Positions 15,403-23,522 of a DNA stretch of 64,000 nt are shown here, one piece after another. The notes below the pieces were generated by a model, which worked only from the letters and a program-made list of their open reading frames with translations, was not told the DNA's origin and searched no databases. The translations under genes were made by a program, and so were the position numbers. How positions within the stretch are numbered: the first letter of the stretch is position 1; each line of letters starts with the position of its first letter. Source of the DNA: Thiobacillus sp. (GTDB taxonomy: Bacteria; Pseudomonadota; Gammaproteobacteria; Burkholderiales; Thiobacillaceae); assembly GCF_024708915.1 (NCBI RefSeq), contig NZ_JANJXQ010000133.1:11007-75006 (forward strand), read 5' to 3'.

Positions 15403-17361
15403 TTATCCAATTGCGAGTCCGCGTTGCCGTCCAAGTTCCCAGGACACGCCATTGATACCCATCACCGCCGTCACGGTTTGCCCAAGATGCCGCTCAATCA
15501 CGGGCTTCCACGGCACCAGCGAGAAGCCCATGCCGTCATCGAGCATCGCGTAACGGCCGCTAGCGAGTATGACGCTGCGGCGATAGATCCCGGCCACGCG
15601 CTGCCCCTCGGACACCGGCCGATGCTCCAGGCCGGTTTCTGTCGCTATGTCCTGCGCGACCTTCGTAAGCTCGCGCCCGCGAAGCGTCGCCAGCAGGTTG
15701 CGCGCAAGGATCACACGCTGCCCGCGTCGCTCGACCAGCCCCTGTTCGGTCAGGAAGTCGGCGCGCAGTTGCAGCGCGTCCTTGACCTCACTGCCAAAGC
15801 CCAGGTCGCCCAGTCCCTTGCTGCCGCCGATCAACTGCTGGTCGAGCCAAGTCGCACCGATCACGCGAGTCTGCCGCTCGATTGGCAGGTGCGATTTCAG
15901 CTCTACTGCCACTCCGCCGCCCAGGCGCTGGGTGTCGTATTCGCGCCCCCGCTCGGCCAGGTCGTTGGGCACACGCCAGACGCCTTCAGCCATGCGCTCC
16001 ACGACGCCGGCGCGGCGCAGGGCTTCGAGTCGGCGGACGTGGGCCGCGACCACCTCGCGTGGGTCGCGGTCAGGCATTGCCTGGCTCTGGGCGACCGCGA
16101 GGTGATGGTCGGTGCGATAGATGCCAGCCGTCGCCAGCGCGGCGATGTTCCGGTCGGCCGCGCGCACGTCGGCCGAGCCTTTCACCTCCACCACGGCACC
16201 GGTCGGATACTGTTCCAGTTCCGACTGCGGCGGCAGCGCGACGTAGTGCGCCTTGCCATCGATCCCGTCGATGACCAGATAGCCCTTGTCGTACAGCTCG
16301 TCGGCCAGCCCTTTGCCGGCCACCCGGCCGACGATGGCGCGGCCTTCCTCGCCGGGCGGGAACACGACCAACTCACGCTGCTTGCCGCTTATGGCGCGCT
16401 GCATGGTGCGGATGATGTCGCCGCGCTCGCCCATGGCTCGCAGGGTTGGCTCAGCCTCGGCACGGATGGCCCATACGCCGGGTTGCTGCTCGGTCGCCAG
16501 CCCCATGCGCTGCAAGCGCTGCAGACGGCCGATCAGCATTTGCCGCTGGCGTTGCAGCCGGGGTTCGGCCAGCGTTTCCGTCCGCACCAGGCCATCCGCG
16601 GCCTCGCGCTGCAAGGTGCGATCCAGTCCCGTCCACCTCTCCTGATCGACTTCGCGCTGCATGGCGCGCTGGATGTCCAGCTCGGTGCGCAGCCCCAGCC
16701 AATCGGTCGCCAGTTCAGCGGCCCGGCGGCGCATCCCCTCGGCGACGTAGTCGCGGGAAATGATTAGGTCTTTTCCGGTGTCGTCCTTGCCGCGCAGGAC
16801 GATGTGGGTATGCGGGTTGTCGGTATTCCAGTGATCCACTGCCATCCAGTTCAGCCGTGTGCCCAGGTCAGCCTCCATGCGCGCCATCAGGTGCCGGGTA
16901 TAGGTGCGCAGGTCGTCGAGCTCTTCGGCATCCTCTGGCGATACGATGAAGCGAAACTGGTGCCGATCCTCGCGCCCGCGTTCCTCGAAAGCGGCGGTGT
17001 CCACCGCGTCGGTCGTTGGGCCATAGGCCCGGCCCGGCCCGCCTTGGCGATCAACCCCTTCGCGCTCGATGTAGCGCAGGTGCGCGGCGGTCGAACGCGG
17101 CCCAGCCGTGGTCAGATTGACCAGCCGCGCTTTGATCGTCACACGTCGGGCGTTGGGCATGAGCGAGGCCCCGGCGAAGCGGGCTGCGACGTGGCCTCGT
17201 CCCAGTCGGGAACCGGGCCGCTGGCCGACTTTGCCGACCGTCTTGCAGAGCTTGGCGCCGGCCTTGTTGGTCTGGCGCAGCACCTTGTTGATGAAGGCGT
17301 CGTCGCGCTGTTTCGGCGCGCCAGGCCGCACCCGGAAATGGTCGTCGTCTTGATTGCTCAG
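15403..17361 (-). CDS. traI: Relaxase of the Tn4371-type ICE (TraI/RlxS, DUF3363)
   Basis: A 652-residue relaxase that nicks the transfer origin. The metal-binding motif reads HWNTDNPHTHIVLRG near residue 180, and the protein carries the DUF3363-type C-terminal half. N-terminal signatures are RVTIKARLVNL, HLRYIEREGV and HQFRFIVSPED. The likely start is a rare CTG at 17361. GGAGG lies six bases before it, the codon overlaps the upstream stop (CTGA), and the product begins xSNQDDDHFRVRPGAPKQ as homologs do. No ATG fits that N-terminus; an alternative is internal initiation. It is followed by the cargo's ribB on the opposite strand. Confidence 0.93.
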   Translation of the reverse strand: MSNQDDDHFRVRPGAPKQRDDAFINKVLRQTNKAGAKLCKTVGKVGQRPGSRLGRGHVAARFAGASLMPNARRVTIKARLVNLTTAGPRSTAAHLRYIEREGVDRQGGPGRAYGPTTDAVDTAAFEERGREDRHQFRFIVSPEDAEELDDLRTYTRHLMARMEADLGTRLNWMAVDHWNTDNPHTHIVLRGKDDTGKDLIISRDYVAEGMRRRAAELATDWLGLRTELDIQRAMQREVDQERWTGLDRTLQREAADGLVRTETLAEPRLQRQRQMLIGRLQRLQRMGLATEQQPGVWAIRAEAEPTLRAMGERGDIIRTMQRAISGKQRELVVFPPGEEGRAIVGRVAGKGLADELYDKGYLVIDGIDGKAHYVALPPQSELEQYPTGAVVEVKGSADVRAADRNIAALATAGIYRTDHHLAVAQSQAMPDRDPREVVAAHVRRLEALRRAGVVERMAEGVWRVPNDLAERGREYDTQRLGGGVAVELKSHLPIERQTRVIGATWLDQQLIGGSKGLGDLGFGSEVKDALQLRADFLTEQGLVERRGQRVILARNLLATLRGRELTKVAQDIATETGLEHRPVSEGQRVAGIYRRSVILASGRYAMLDDGMGFSLVPWKPVIERHLGQTVTAVMGINGVSWELGRQRGLAIG

Positions 17362-17801
17362 GCGGTGCCTCCATCCAAGATCAGCGCAGCCGGGCGGGCG
17401 AAGCACGCGCCTTCGCCAATGCCGATACGGCCTTGCGCACTCTCGCGGCACGCTGCCGCCTCTTGGCGCGTGCCGCGCCACCCCCAAGTGCAGACAGGGT
17501 TTTCAAGCGGCCAGGTGCCGCGACCTTTTATCTTGCCTTCCGCCTTTGCCCTTCGCTGTCGCTCCGGGCGTCGGCGGCCCGGCGACTCGGTGCTGCTCGC
17601 AGCCAGCCCGCCGGCGAACGCGGCCACGGCCACCGGCCGGTTGCGTTCGAGGCAAGACGCTTGCACGTGGAAAGACGGCGCCGGATGGTGCGCGAAGTGC
17701 GGTGCGAATACACGTGCACTGTATGCGCAATGACACGGCGGCGGCCACCGGAACGACACGCCGGATGGCACGATGAAGCGCAGCAAATCGTTAGCCATCA
17801 T
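17358..17801 (-). CDS. Small unrecognised ORF coupled between traF and the relaxase gene
   Basis: A 147-residue frame that starts at an ATG overlapping the traF stop (ATGA). It ends at a TGA overlapping the putative CTG start of the relaxase gene. The product is rich in Cys, His and Arg and has no family I recognise; residues 85-110 are basic. The overlaps argue for a real, translationally coupled gene, while the odd composition argues for an untranslated spacer kept for coupling. Two other frames are also open across this GC-rich stretch. Confidence is therefore low. Confidence 0.4.
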   Translation of the reverse strand: MMANDLLRFIVPSGVSFRWPPPCHCAYSARVFAPHFAHHPAPSFHVQASCLERNRPVAVAAFAGGLAASSTESPGRRRPERQRRAKAEGKIKGRGTWPLENPVCTWGWRGTRQEAAACRESAQGRIGIGEGACFARPAALILDGGTA

Positions 17802-18409
17802 CGGAGCGTCTCCAGCCAGACTGGATGCGCAACACCGATCACGTCGGACGCAACAATCGGCCCGAAGTAGCGGCTGTCGAACGACGCCGGGTTGGTCGTG
17901 CTCAGCAGGAACAACTCCCCGGGGTGAAGCAGCCGGCATTGCTGCCAGGATGGCAGCGGCCGGCCCATGCGATCGGCAGGCAAGACAGCGGCCACCGGCA
18001 CGCCGTCAATGCGCACGCTGCGGCCGACGATGCACACTCGCTGCGGCGACACCGCGCCCACGCGCTTGAGCAACGGAATGCGCGCCGGCAGGTAGCCGCG
18101 CTGCGCAGCCAGCTCGGCGGCGTCGGCCGGAAGCTGGGCCAGCACGATGCTGCCCACGGCCAATGGAGGTGGCAGCGAGTCGGCCCGGCGGTCGAGCGGA
18201 TCGACGCGATACCAGCCAACTGCCACGCTGTCGGACGGGTTGTAGATCAGGCGCGGCAGCGGCCGCATGTGGTCAGGAAGGAAGGACGCCCAGGCCAGCG
18301 CAGCGAGGCCGCAGGCGGACAGACCCGCCTGCGCGATGCGAGCGCGCAGGCGCGAGCGGGGACGCGGCGCCGTTTCCGTGGCGTTGGCGGACGTGGAAAT
18401 CGTCGTCAT
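17798..18409 (-). CDS. traF: TraF, S26-type conjugal transfer peptidase
   Basis: A 203-residue signal-peptidase-like protein. After an N-terminal hydrophobic anchor it has NPSDSVAVGWYRVDP (catalytic Ser in the SDSV position), then LLKRVGAVSPQRVCI (catalytic Lys in the KRV box) and a C-terminal FDSRYFGP motif. In RP4 TraF cleaves and cyclises the TrbC pilin, and a TrbC is encoded at 2.9-3.3 kb. The ATG at 18409 overlaps the DUF2840 gene stop. The frame extends further upstream over DUF2840, which is not credible as protein. Confidence 0.93.
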   Translation of the reverse strand: MTTISTSANATETAPRPRSRLRARIAQAGLSACGLAALAWASFLPDHMRPLPRLIYNPSDSVAVGWYRVDPLDRRADSLPPPLAVGSIVLAQLPADAAELAAQRGYLPARIPLLKRVGAVSPQRVCIVGRSVRIDGVPVAAVLPADRMGRPLPSWQQCRLLHPGELFLLSTTNPASFDSRYFGPIVASDVIGVAHPVWLETLR

Positions 18410-18951
18410 GGCAGCGCCTTCCAGGCCAGCCAGGCAGCGTGCCGTTCGGCCGTGTATTCGGGCAGCGGCAGGCGTGCAGCGAGCCGGTTGCCAAGCGTGC
18501 GCCAGTACGCGGGCGACACGTCGACGGCGGCTATGCCCAGCGCCTCGATGGCGTCGATCTGAGCCAGCACAGCGCGCACGGCCGGCTCGCCCTCGGCGTG
18601 CAACACCAACCGCGCACCGGGCAGCACGCCGGGGATGCGCTGCGCCGCGTCCAGCGGCGTGCAGGCCTGCATGACCATGAGCTGCCATCGGATCGTCCCG
18701 TAGTCGTTGGCATGCCAGCGGATGCGACAAAACATCGCGCCGGGCGGGAACACCGCGACGCGCCGCCAGCGGTCGAGCCGGATGATGCGCGTCGGCTCGC
18801 CGAAGCGCAGGTAGAGGTCGATGCGCTGTTCGACGTAGGCAAGCGATACGTAGGTCAGCGGCGCGCCGCCGGCCCGCCCGGCGAGCACTGCGAGTGGCCG
18901 CGCAATTGTGGATGACGTGGCTGCCACGGCCGCCAACGCGTGAGTGTTCAT
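18406..18951 (-). CDS. DUF2840 protein of the ICE transfer region
   Basis: A 181-residue DUF2840 protein recognised by YVEQRIDLYLRFGEPTRIIR, CRIRWHANDYGTIRWQL, IPGVLPGARLVLHAEGEPAV and IDAIEALGI. Its function is unknown. The family accompanies traF and the relaxase gene in Tn4371-type ICEs and may assist relaxosome formation. The ATG at 18951 overlaps the stop of the RHH gene and its own stop overlaps traF, so it is mid-operon. Confidence 0.9.
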   Translation of the reverse strand: MNTHALAAVAATSSTIARPLAVLAGRAGGAPLTYVSLAYVEQRIDLYLRFGEPTRIIRLDRWRRVAVFPPGAMFCRIRWHANDYGTIRWQLMVMQACTPLDAAQRIPGVLPGARLVLHAEGEPAVRAVLAQIDAIEALGIAAVDVSPAYWRTLGNRLAARLPLPEYTAERHAAWLAWKALP

Positions 18952-19208
18952 GGTGCGTTCTCCGGGAACTCGCGTTCCAGCAATCCACGCAGTAGTTCGG
19001 CCACCGTCACGCCCTGCGTGAAGGCCGACACCTTGATGCGCGCCCGCATCGCGGGCGTGATGTCGAGGGTCAAGCGCGCGGTGTAGAGGTCGCCTTTCTG
19101 GAGGTCGTTGGCTTCGCCCTGGCGAACCCACGCCTCGGCGTGCGGGTTCGCGGGCGGACGCGCGCCGATGCCGACGCGCTTGCCGCGCGTAGGTGGTTCT
19201 GTGGTCAT
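18948..19208 (-). CDS. Ribbon-helix-helix DNA-binding protein, likely partition partner of ParA
   Basis: An 86-residue protein with a basic N-terminus and a C-terminal ribbon-helix-helix (DLYTARLTLDITPAMRARIK then VSAFTQGVTVAELLRGLLER). Its ATG overlaps the parA stop (ATGA). A small RHH protein directly after parA is the usual layout of a type Ib-like partition system or of ICE maintenance genes, where it binds a centromere-like site and may repress the operon. The three ATG-proximal codons upstream in frame are skipped because the overlap fixes the start. Confidence 0.85.
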   Translation of the reverse strand: MTTEPPTRGKRVGIGARPPANPHAEAWVRQGEANDLQKGDLYTARLTLDITPAMRARIKVSAFTQGVTVAELLRGLLEREFPENAP

Positions 19209-19843
19209 GTCGGCCACCGCAGCAGTTCATCGACCAGCGCGGCGATCTCGCGCGTGGCGGCGCTGTCGGGTGCCGTCTCGCGGGCCAGCCGACCGGCGGC
19301 CACGCTATCGGCGAAAACGATGCGCTGATGCACCTCCGAGCGCAGCGCGGGCAACGGCTGGTCGGCCAGCGCTTGGCGCGCTTCGCGGCCAATGATGGTC
19401 GTGCTGACGCGCCGATTGATGGCGAAGGCCGCGCGCAGCGCCGGCCGGAACACCTGCGCCTCGCGGATCAGCGCGACCATCTCGGCGGATGCCCACAAGT
19501 CGTAGGGACTGGGCTGTACCGGGATCAGCACGCGCTCGGCCGCGAGCAGCGCCGAGCGCGCCAGCGCAGCGATGCGTGGCGGGCCATCGATGACGACGTG
19601 ATCAGCCCTGCGTGCCAGCTCTGGCGCTTCCTGATGCAGCGTCTCGCGTGCGAGGCCAACAGCGCTGAACAAGCGTGGCAAGCCCTGCTGGGCGCGCCGC
19701 TGCGTCCAGTCGAGCGCCGAGCCTTGCGGGTCGGCGTCCAACAGAACGACTTGCTGACCGCGCATTGCCAGCTCACCGGCGATATGTGTGGCGAGCGTGG
19801 TCTTGCCCACACCGCCTTTTTGGTTCAGCAAAGCGATGATCAT
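19205..19843 (-). CDS. parA: ParA-family partition ATPase
   Basis: A 212-residue ParA/MinD-type ATPase with deviant Walker A (NQKGGVGKTTLATHIAGELA), DADPQGSALDW and VIDGPPR (Walker B). It would help maintain the excised or replicating ICE. A GGAGGG lies nine bases before the ATG at 19843, and upstream in-frame ATGs lack such a site. It lies between the candidate iteron origin and the transfer genes, the normal repA-ori-parA arrangement of Tn4371-like elements. Confidence 0.95.
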   Translation of the reverse strand: MIIALLNQKGGVGKTTLATHIAGELAMRGQQVVLLDADPQGSALDWTQRRAQQGLPRLFSAVGLARETLHQEAPELARRADHVVIDGPPRIAALARSALLAAERVLIPVQPSPYDLWASAEMVALIREAQVFRPALRAAFAINRRVSTTIIGREARQALADQPLPALRSEVHQRIVFADSVAAGRLARETAPDSAATREIAALVDELLRWPT

Positions 19844-19936
19844 GGCGCGGCCCTCCTTTCTGGAAAGCCGGCTTTTCTTCGCCGTGCGAAACGCTGCGAG
19901 CCGTGCCGTTTGGCGGTTATCCACCGAAACGGTGCG

Positions 19937-20084
19937 CTTCTATTAAAAGTTAAAGAATTTAAGTTAGGGAAGTTAGAGGGTCCGGAAACCAGCGTCGTTA
20001 TTGGCTTTCCGGCTGTTTCGCACGCCTGATAGCACGATAGGGACACGCCCGATAGCACGATACCCGGCACGCCTGATAGCACGA
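19937..20084. other. Candidate replication origin: AT-rich stretch plus three iterons
   Basis: Between parA and repA lie three direct repeats of CACGC[C/T][C/T]GATAGCACGA, at 20021, 20044 and 20068 (spacing 23 and 24 bp). Next to them, 19937-19976 is very AT-rich and holds AAGTTA three times (19947, 19961, 19970). Iterons beside an AT-rich unwinding region next to a RepA gene is the plan of a theta-type oriV. Confidence 0.7.
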
Positions 20085-20108
20085 GGCCATTCACAGCTTC
20101 TCCCCGAG

Positions 20109-20966
20109 TTATCCCCGTGCCGTCCGCAGCACGGGCCGGAAAATCAGCAGTTCGGCCCCGTCGTCCGGCATCCGTTCGATGCCCAGGACGTAGCCCGGCA
20201 TTGACTGCCGCGCCACCAGCGCACGCAAGTCGCAGGCGAAGTCGTAGGGCTTGGCCGTGCTGCCCGATTTGCGGTGCAGGTGCTTGAAGTCGAACTGCCA
20301 GCCGCCCGGCTGCTTGCCGCCGTGCTTGCGCACCAGGCGGTACAGCCAGCGCTCGATGCCACCCGTCAGCTTGAAATAGGCCGGGTCGATGGTCAGCACC
20401 AGCGCCGCATCCATCACGCCCGCGTAGAACCAGTCCGGCAGGATCAGTTCGATGCCCAGCGGCGTGCCGCGGGCGTCGGCCAGTTCCTTCCATTCGTTGA
20501 TCCACGAAAAGCGATGCAGGCGCCGCCCGGTCGTCTCGCGGATGGAGGTGGCCACCGTGGTCGATTGCAAGCGATCCAGGGCCGCCTTGAGGCGCTGGTA
20601 GTCGCGCAGCGACGTGCCGCGCCCGATGAAGCGCAGGATCTCGTAGGGCGTGGCGCGCATGAGCCGCGACGGGCGAATGCCAGCGTCGCGCGCTTCCACG
20701 ATCTGGCTGGCCGCCCAGATCAGGATGTCGGCATCCCAGATCGTGGCGATGCCGTGCTCCTGCGTCCCCTCCACGCGGATCGTCACGCCGCCGGCGCGGA
20801 AGTCGATCGGCTGGACGCGCTTCGACTTCGCCAGCGAGAAGAACGGAAAGGCCATCAAATCCTGGCTGTCGCGCGGCGCCATGTCGCCCGGTAGCGCGCG
20901 GAACAGATCGAGCTGTTCCCGCTCCTGCGCTGGCCGCTGTCCGGATGGCAGCGAAGGACTTAACAT
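20109..20966 (-). CDS. repA: RepA-type replication initiator
   Basis: A 285-residue plasmid-type replication initiator protein A. Characteristic stretches are DLMAFPFFSLAKSKR, ATIWDADILIWAASQI, TPYEILRFIGRGTS, and YQRLKAALDRLQSTTVATSI in the winged-helix part. It presumably binds the iterons just downstream and permits replication of the excised circle. The ATG at 20966 is chosen. A GTG four codons upstream is possible and no strong ribosome site separates them. Long antisense frames are artefacts of GC bias. Confidence 0.92.
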   Translation of the reverse strand: MLSPSLPSGQRPAQEREQLDLFRALPGDMAPRDSQDLMAFPFFSLAKSKRVQPIDFRAGGVTIRVEGTQEHGIATIWDADILIWAASQIVEARDAGIRPSRLMRATPYEILRFIGRGTSLRDYQRLKAALDRLQSTTVATSIRETTGRRLHRFSWINEWKELADARGTPLGIELILPDWFYAGVMDAALVLTIDPAYFKLTGGIERWLYRLVRKHGGKQPGGWQFDFKHLHRKSGSTAKPYDFACDLRALVARQSMPGYVLGIERMPDDGAELLIFRPVLRTARG

Positions 20967-20992
20967 GGCGATGGCCACCGGCGAAGCGCCGA

Positions 20993-21286
20993 TCAGCGCG
21001 CACGGCTGTCGGCCGAGTGGTGCTCGGCGTATTCGGGATCGGACGTGGCCTCGAAGCTGCGCTGGTCGGCCCAGGCATCGAGGTCGGCCACCGCGTACAT
21101 GACGCGACGGCCAAACTTGCGGAAACGCGGGCCGCCGCCGATCACGCGCTGCTTTTCCAGCGTGCGTGGCGACAGGCGCAGGTATTCGGCGGCCTCGTCG
21201 TTCGTCAGGTAGCGTTGGGGTTGTGCAGCAGCGGGTTGCTGCTGCGTGGCGGGTGCGGCAGCAGGTCGCAAGGGAGCGGGTCGCAT
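20993..21286 (-). CDS. AlpA/excisionase-like helix-turn-helix protein
   Basis: A 97-residue protein with a low-complexity Ala/Gln/Pro N-terminus, then a MerR-type HTH of excisionase form: YLTNDEAAEYLRLSPRTLEK followed by QRVIGGGPRFRKFGRRVMY and a DLDAW end. GGAGG eight bases before the ATG at 21286 favours it over the ATG at 21301. It precedes repA by 26 bp and probably regulates repA or excision. Such genes are standard here in Tn4371-like ICEs. Confidence 0.88.
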   Translation of the reverse strand: MRPAPLRPAAAPATQQQPAAAQPQRYLTNDEAAEYLRLSPRTLEKQRVIGGGPRFRKFGRRVMYAVADLDAWADQRSFEATSDPEYAEHHSADSRAR

Positions 21287-21412
21287 CGGGTAAGCCTCCA
21301 TCGGTCAGGACAGCCCAGCCGCACCAGCGCGGCCAGATGTAGGCAGTCTCAAGAAAGGGGTGCGTCCCGTTGAGGGTCGTTTTGCAGTGAAGGCAAAACG
21401 ACCCTGCTCAAG

Positions 21413-22168
21413 TCACTGGAGTTGAGCCAAGCGGCGATACCCACCGCGCATCAGCGTCAGGCCGCGTCGCACCAGGCGGCGTACGCGGGAACGCAGACCG
21501 CCATCGGTATACCAGCCCGTGACCACGGCATCGGAACCGAACAGCCCCTCGGCGACTTCACGCAAGGACGCCCCTGCCAAGGTGGCGTCGAGCGCCTGCA
21601 AGGTATGCAGCTCCTGCAGCGCAGTCGGCGCGGGCCGGGGCCGAGCCGCTGCTGCGGGCGTGCCTTCGGGTGCCACGGCCAGCTTGTCCAGTTCGGCCCG
21701 GAGCACGCAATGGCGCGCGCAAGGCATGTCGCGCGCGCGGATGGCATAGACGTAGGCCATGCCATCCTCCAAGCCCGGTGCCAACGTCAGACGCAGGCAG
21801 CAGCCGGGCCAGCGCGTGGCGAGCATCAGGCGTCGGCCATCATGAACCAGGTGCTTGTGACCGGGGATGCGCCAAAACTCAAACGTGGCGGCTTCCGACG
21901 GTGGGTCAATGTCCGGATGAAGCTGCGCTATGCAGGGATGGCCAGAAAACCATGCAGGATGCGCATCGCGCGCATCCAAGGCCGGGTCTTCCAGCATGCT
22001 CAGCCCCCAACTGTGGGCGGCGTCCGGTTGGCGGTGACGGCGCAGCCAGTCGCGGCGGTAATCTGGATGGCGGCGCAAATACTCCCAAGCCAGTGCCAAG
22101 TCATCCAGATGCAGCACGTAGAGATACGCGGCGGTGGGATACCAGGGTTCGGCGCTTCGATCAGCCAT
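21413..22168 (-). CDS. DUF2285-type transcriptional regulator of the ICE
   Basis: A 251-residue protein with an N-terminal DUF6499-like segment (YVLHLDDLALAWEYLRRHPD YRRDW) and a C-terminal DUF2285 region ending in a helix-rich SRVRRLVRRGLTLMRGGYRR. The family is common in alpha- and betaproteobacterial ICEs and thought to regulate excision or repA. It lies upstream of the HTH/repA cluster and in the same direction, 126 bp away. A TTGACA-like box is found upstream (22285-22290). It appears intact. Confidence 0.88.
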   Translation of the reverse strand: MADRSAEPWYPTAAYLYVLHLDDLALAWEYLRRHPDYRRDWLRRHRQPDAAHSWGLSMLEDPALDARDAHPAWFSGHPCIAQLHPDIDPPSEAATFEFWRIPGHKHLVHDGRRLMLATRWPGCCLRLTLAPGLEDGMAYVYAIRARDMPCARHCVLRAELDKLAVAPEGTPAAAARPRPAPTALQELHTLQALDATLAGASLREVAEGLFGSDAVVTGWYTDGGLRSRVRRLVRRGLTLMRGGYRRLAQLQ

Positions 22169-22542
22169 GACGCAACCTCCTGTTGGGCAGGGATCGTCGC
22201 CACGGTTGTCGGCACGCTGGGGCTACGCCATCAAAAGCTCAACGCGCCACCAGCAAAGGGATAAACTCAAGCTGTAATGAGCGGTGTCAAGACTGATTGG
22301 CTCTGAAGTCTTACGTGGATTGTCCGAATGTGACGGCTGCGCAGCCCGGAAATGGGGCGCAGCACCGGACATCCTGCCGCAAGCCGCTCAGTACATCATG
22401 TCCCTTTCGGTCAGGGCCGTACCTTCTTGTGGCAAGAGTGGCGATTCTGATTGCCTGCGTCATAACACAGACCGAAAAAGACACAATGCGCCGCAAGGGC
22501 GTGTGTCTGGATGGCCCGCCGCAGTGGGGCCGCACGGATTGA
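22169..22542. other. Intergenic gap between the DUF2285 and DUF2958 genes
   Basis: No gene is supported in these 374 bp. On the minus strand a TTGACA at 22290-22285, with an AT-rich hexamer about 17 bases further on, could be the promoter for the DUF2285 gene. Short frames on both strands have no recognisable features. Confidence 0.5.
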
Positions 22543-22893
22543 TCAGTCGGGGATCGAGCCGTCAATCTGCGCCAATCGGACATACTCCGATAACGGCCGC
22601 GATGCGTGGAAATACAGGTCGCGTTGGATGGGCCGCTGACGCGGCCCGACGATGCCTGCCAAGCCGGACAGCTTGACCGTCCCCAATTCCGGCATGCCGA
22701 TGCCGAGGTCGATGAGGCCCCAGGCCGTATCGCCATCGGCCGGGTCGAGCGCAGCCAGCAACCAGGTCGCGTGCGCATCCGGCGTGAACAGCCTCACCAC
22801 TGGTAGCGGGTCGATGATCTGACCAGCCGCGCGCACCTCGCCGTTGGCGAGCAGTTGCGCGCGTTGGTCGGCGGTGGTGAGTGGCTGGGTCAT
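22543..22893 (-). CDS. DUF2958 protein, copy 1
   Basis: A 116-residue DUF2958 protein (DPLPVVRLFTPDAHATWLLA, GDTAWGLIDLGIGMPELGTV, then RPIQRDLYFHASRPLSEYV). Function is unknown; the family travels with ICE accessory genes. A second copy lies at 28117-28464 and shares the same layout. The ATG at 22893 is chosen; the longer upstream frame has an anomalous composition. It is divergent from the XRE gene, with about 316 bp between them. Confidence 0.9.
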   Translation of the reverse strand: MTQPLTTADQRAQLLANGEVRAAGQIIDPLPVVRLFTPDAHATWLLAALDPADGDTAWGLIDLGIGMPELGTVKLSGLAGIVGPRQRPIQRDLYFHASRPLSEYVRLAQIDGSIPD

Positions 22894-23145
22894 GGTCAGG
22901 AACCCCACGAAACCGTGGATGCACGAATCCGCCTTTCCGCGAAAGCGTAGAACCACCGAACCGGATGTGCGCTTTCGTGCGGAAACACGGAAGCGCAAGC
23001 CATCCAATCCGTACATGCACGGAAACGGAAAAGCGAAATTGTGGAGGTCAGGAATGACACGGATGCGGCTCTCCGGTTCTGGCGAAATCCGCAGATGCGG
23101 TTTTCTGTAAAGGCGCAAAGCCGAAAGGCTTACCATCAAATGAAC

Positions 23146-23170
23146 ACTATAGATTGTAGCCCTATAGGGC
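23146..23170. promoter_or_regulatory. Palindromic operator candidate upstream of the XRE gene
   Basis: GCCCTATAGGGC (23159-23170) is a perfect 12-bp palindrome, and ACTATAG (23146-23152) precedes it, giving two CTATAG cores 14 bp apart. They lie 40-64 bp before the XRE start. Small XRE/C-protein-type regulators bind such paired ACTATAG-like boxes at their own promoter, so autoregulation is plausible. Confidence 0.5.
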
Positions 23171-23209
23171 GCAATCGACTGTCATCTTGGTTTTTGAGGG
23201 AACCACCGG

Positions 23210-23497
23210 ATGACAGCGAAAAACTCATTGGCGAAGGCACTGAAGACGGTCAGGAGGGCACGCGGCCTGAGCCAGGAAGCGTTCTCCGACGTGTCCAGCC
23301 GGACCTATCTGAGTTCGCTGGAGCGTAACCTGAAAAGCCCGACGCTCAACAAGCTGGCCGAGTTGTGCGAGGTGATGGAAGTGCACCCGCTCACGCTGCT
23401 GACGCTGGCCTATGCTGGCAACGACCCGGCCAAGACCGATCAACTACTGGCGCGGGTGCGCAAGGAACTGGAAGCAATAGCGGACACGGCCGGATAG
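23210..23497 (+). CDS. Small XRE-family HTH regulator
   Basis: A 95-residue single-domain Cro/CI-type regulator: SLAKALKTVRRARGLSQEAF, SDVSSRTYLSSLERNLKSPT, then LNKLAELCEVMEVHPLTLLT. It resembles restriction-modification C proteins and the regulators found next to nuclease-like EEP genes in these ICEs. It precedes the EEP gene by 25 bp and probably controls it. The paired CTATAG boxes upstream may be its operator. Confidence 0.9.
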   Translation: MTAKNSLAKALKTVRRARGLSQEAFSDVSSRTYLSSLERNLKSPTLNKLAELCEVMEVHPLTLLTLAYAGNDPAKTDQLLARVRKELEAIADTAG

Positions 23498-23522
23498 ATG
23501 AGACCGAACATGGGAGGGAAAT

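Noticed and set aside
15424..16767. 447-codon plus-strand frame opposite the relaxase gene
   Set aside because: Shadow of the relaxase; no motif.
20021..20084. Three spaced repeats considered as a CRISPR array
   Set aside because: Spacers are only 4-7 bp and the repeats sit beside repA; iterons fit, no cas genes present.
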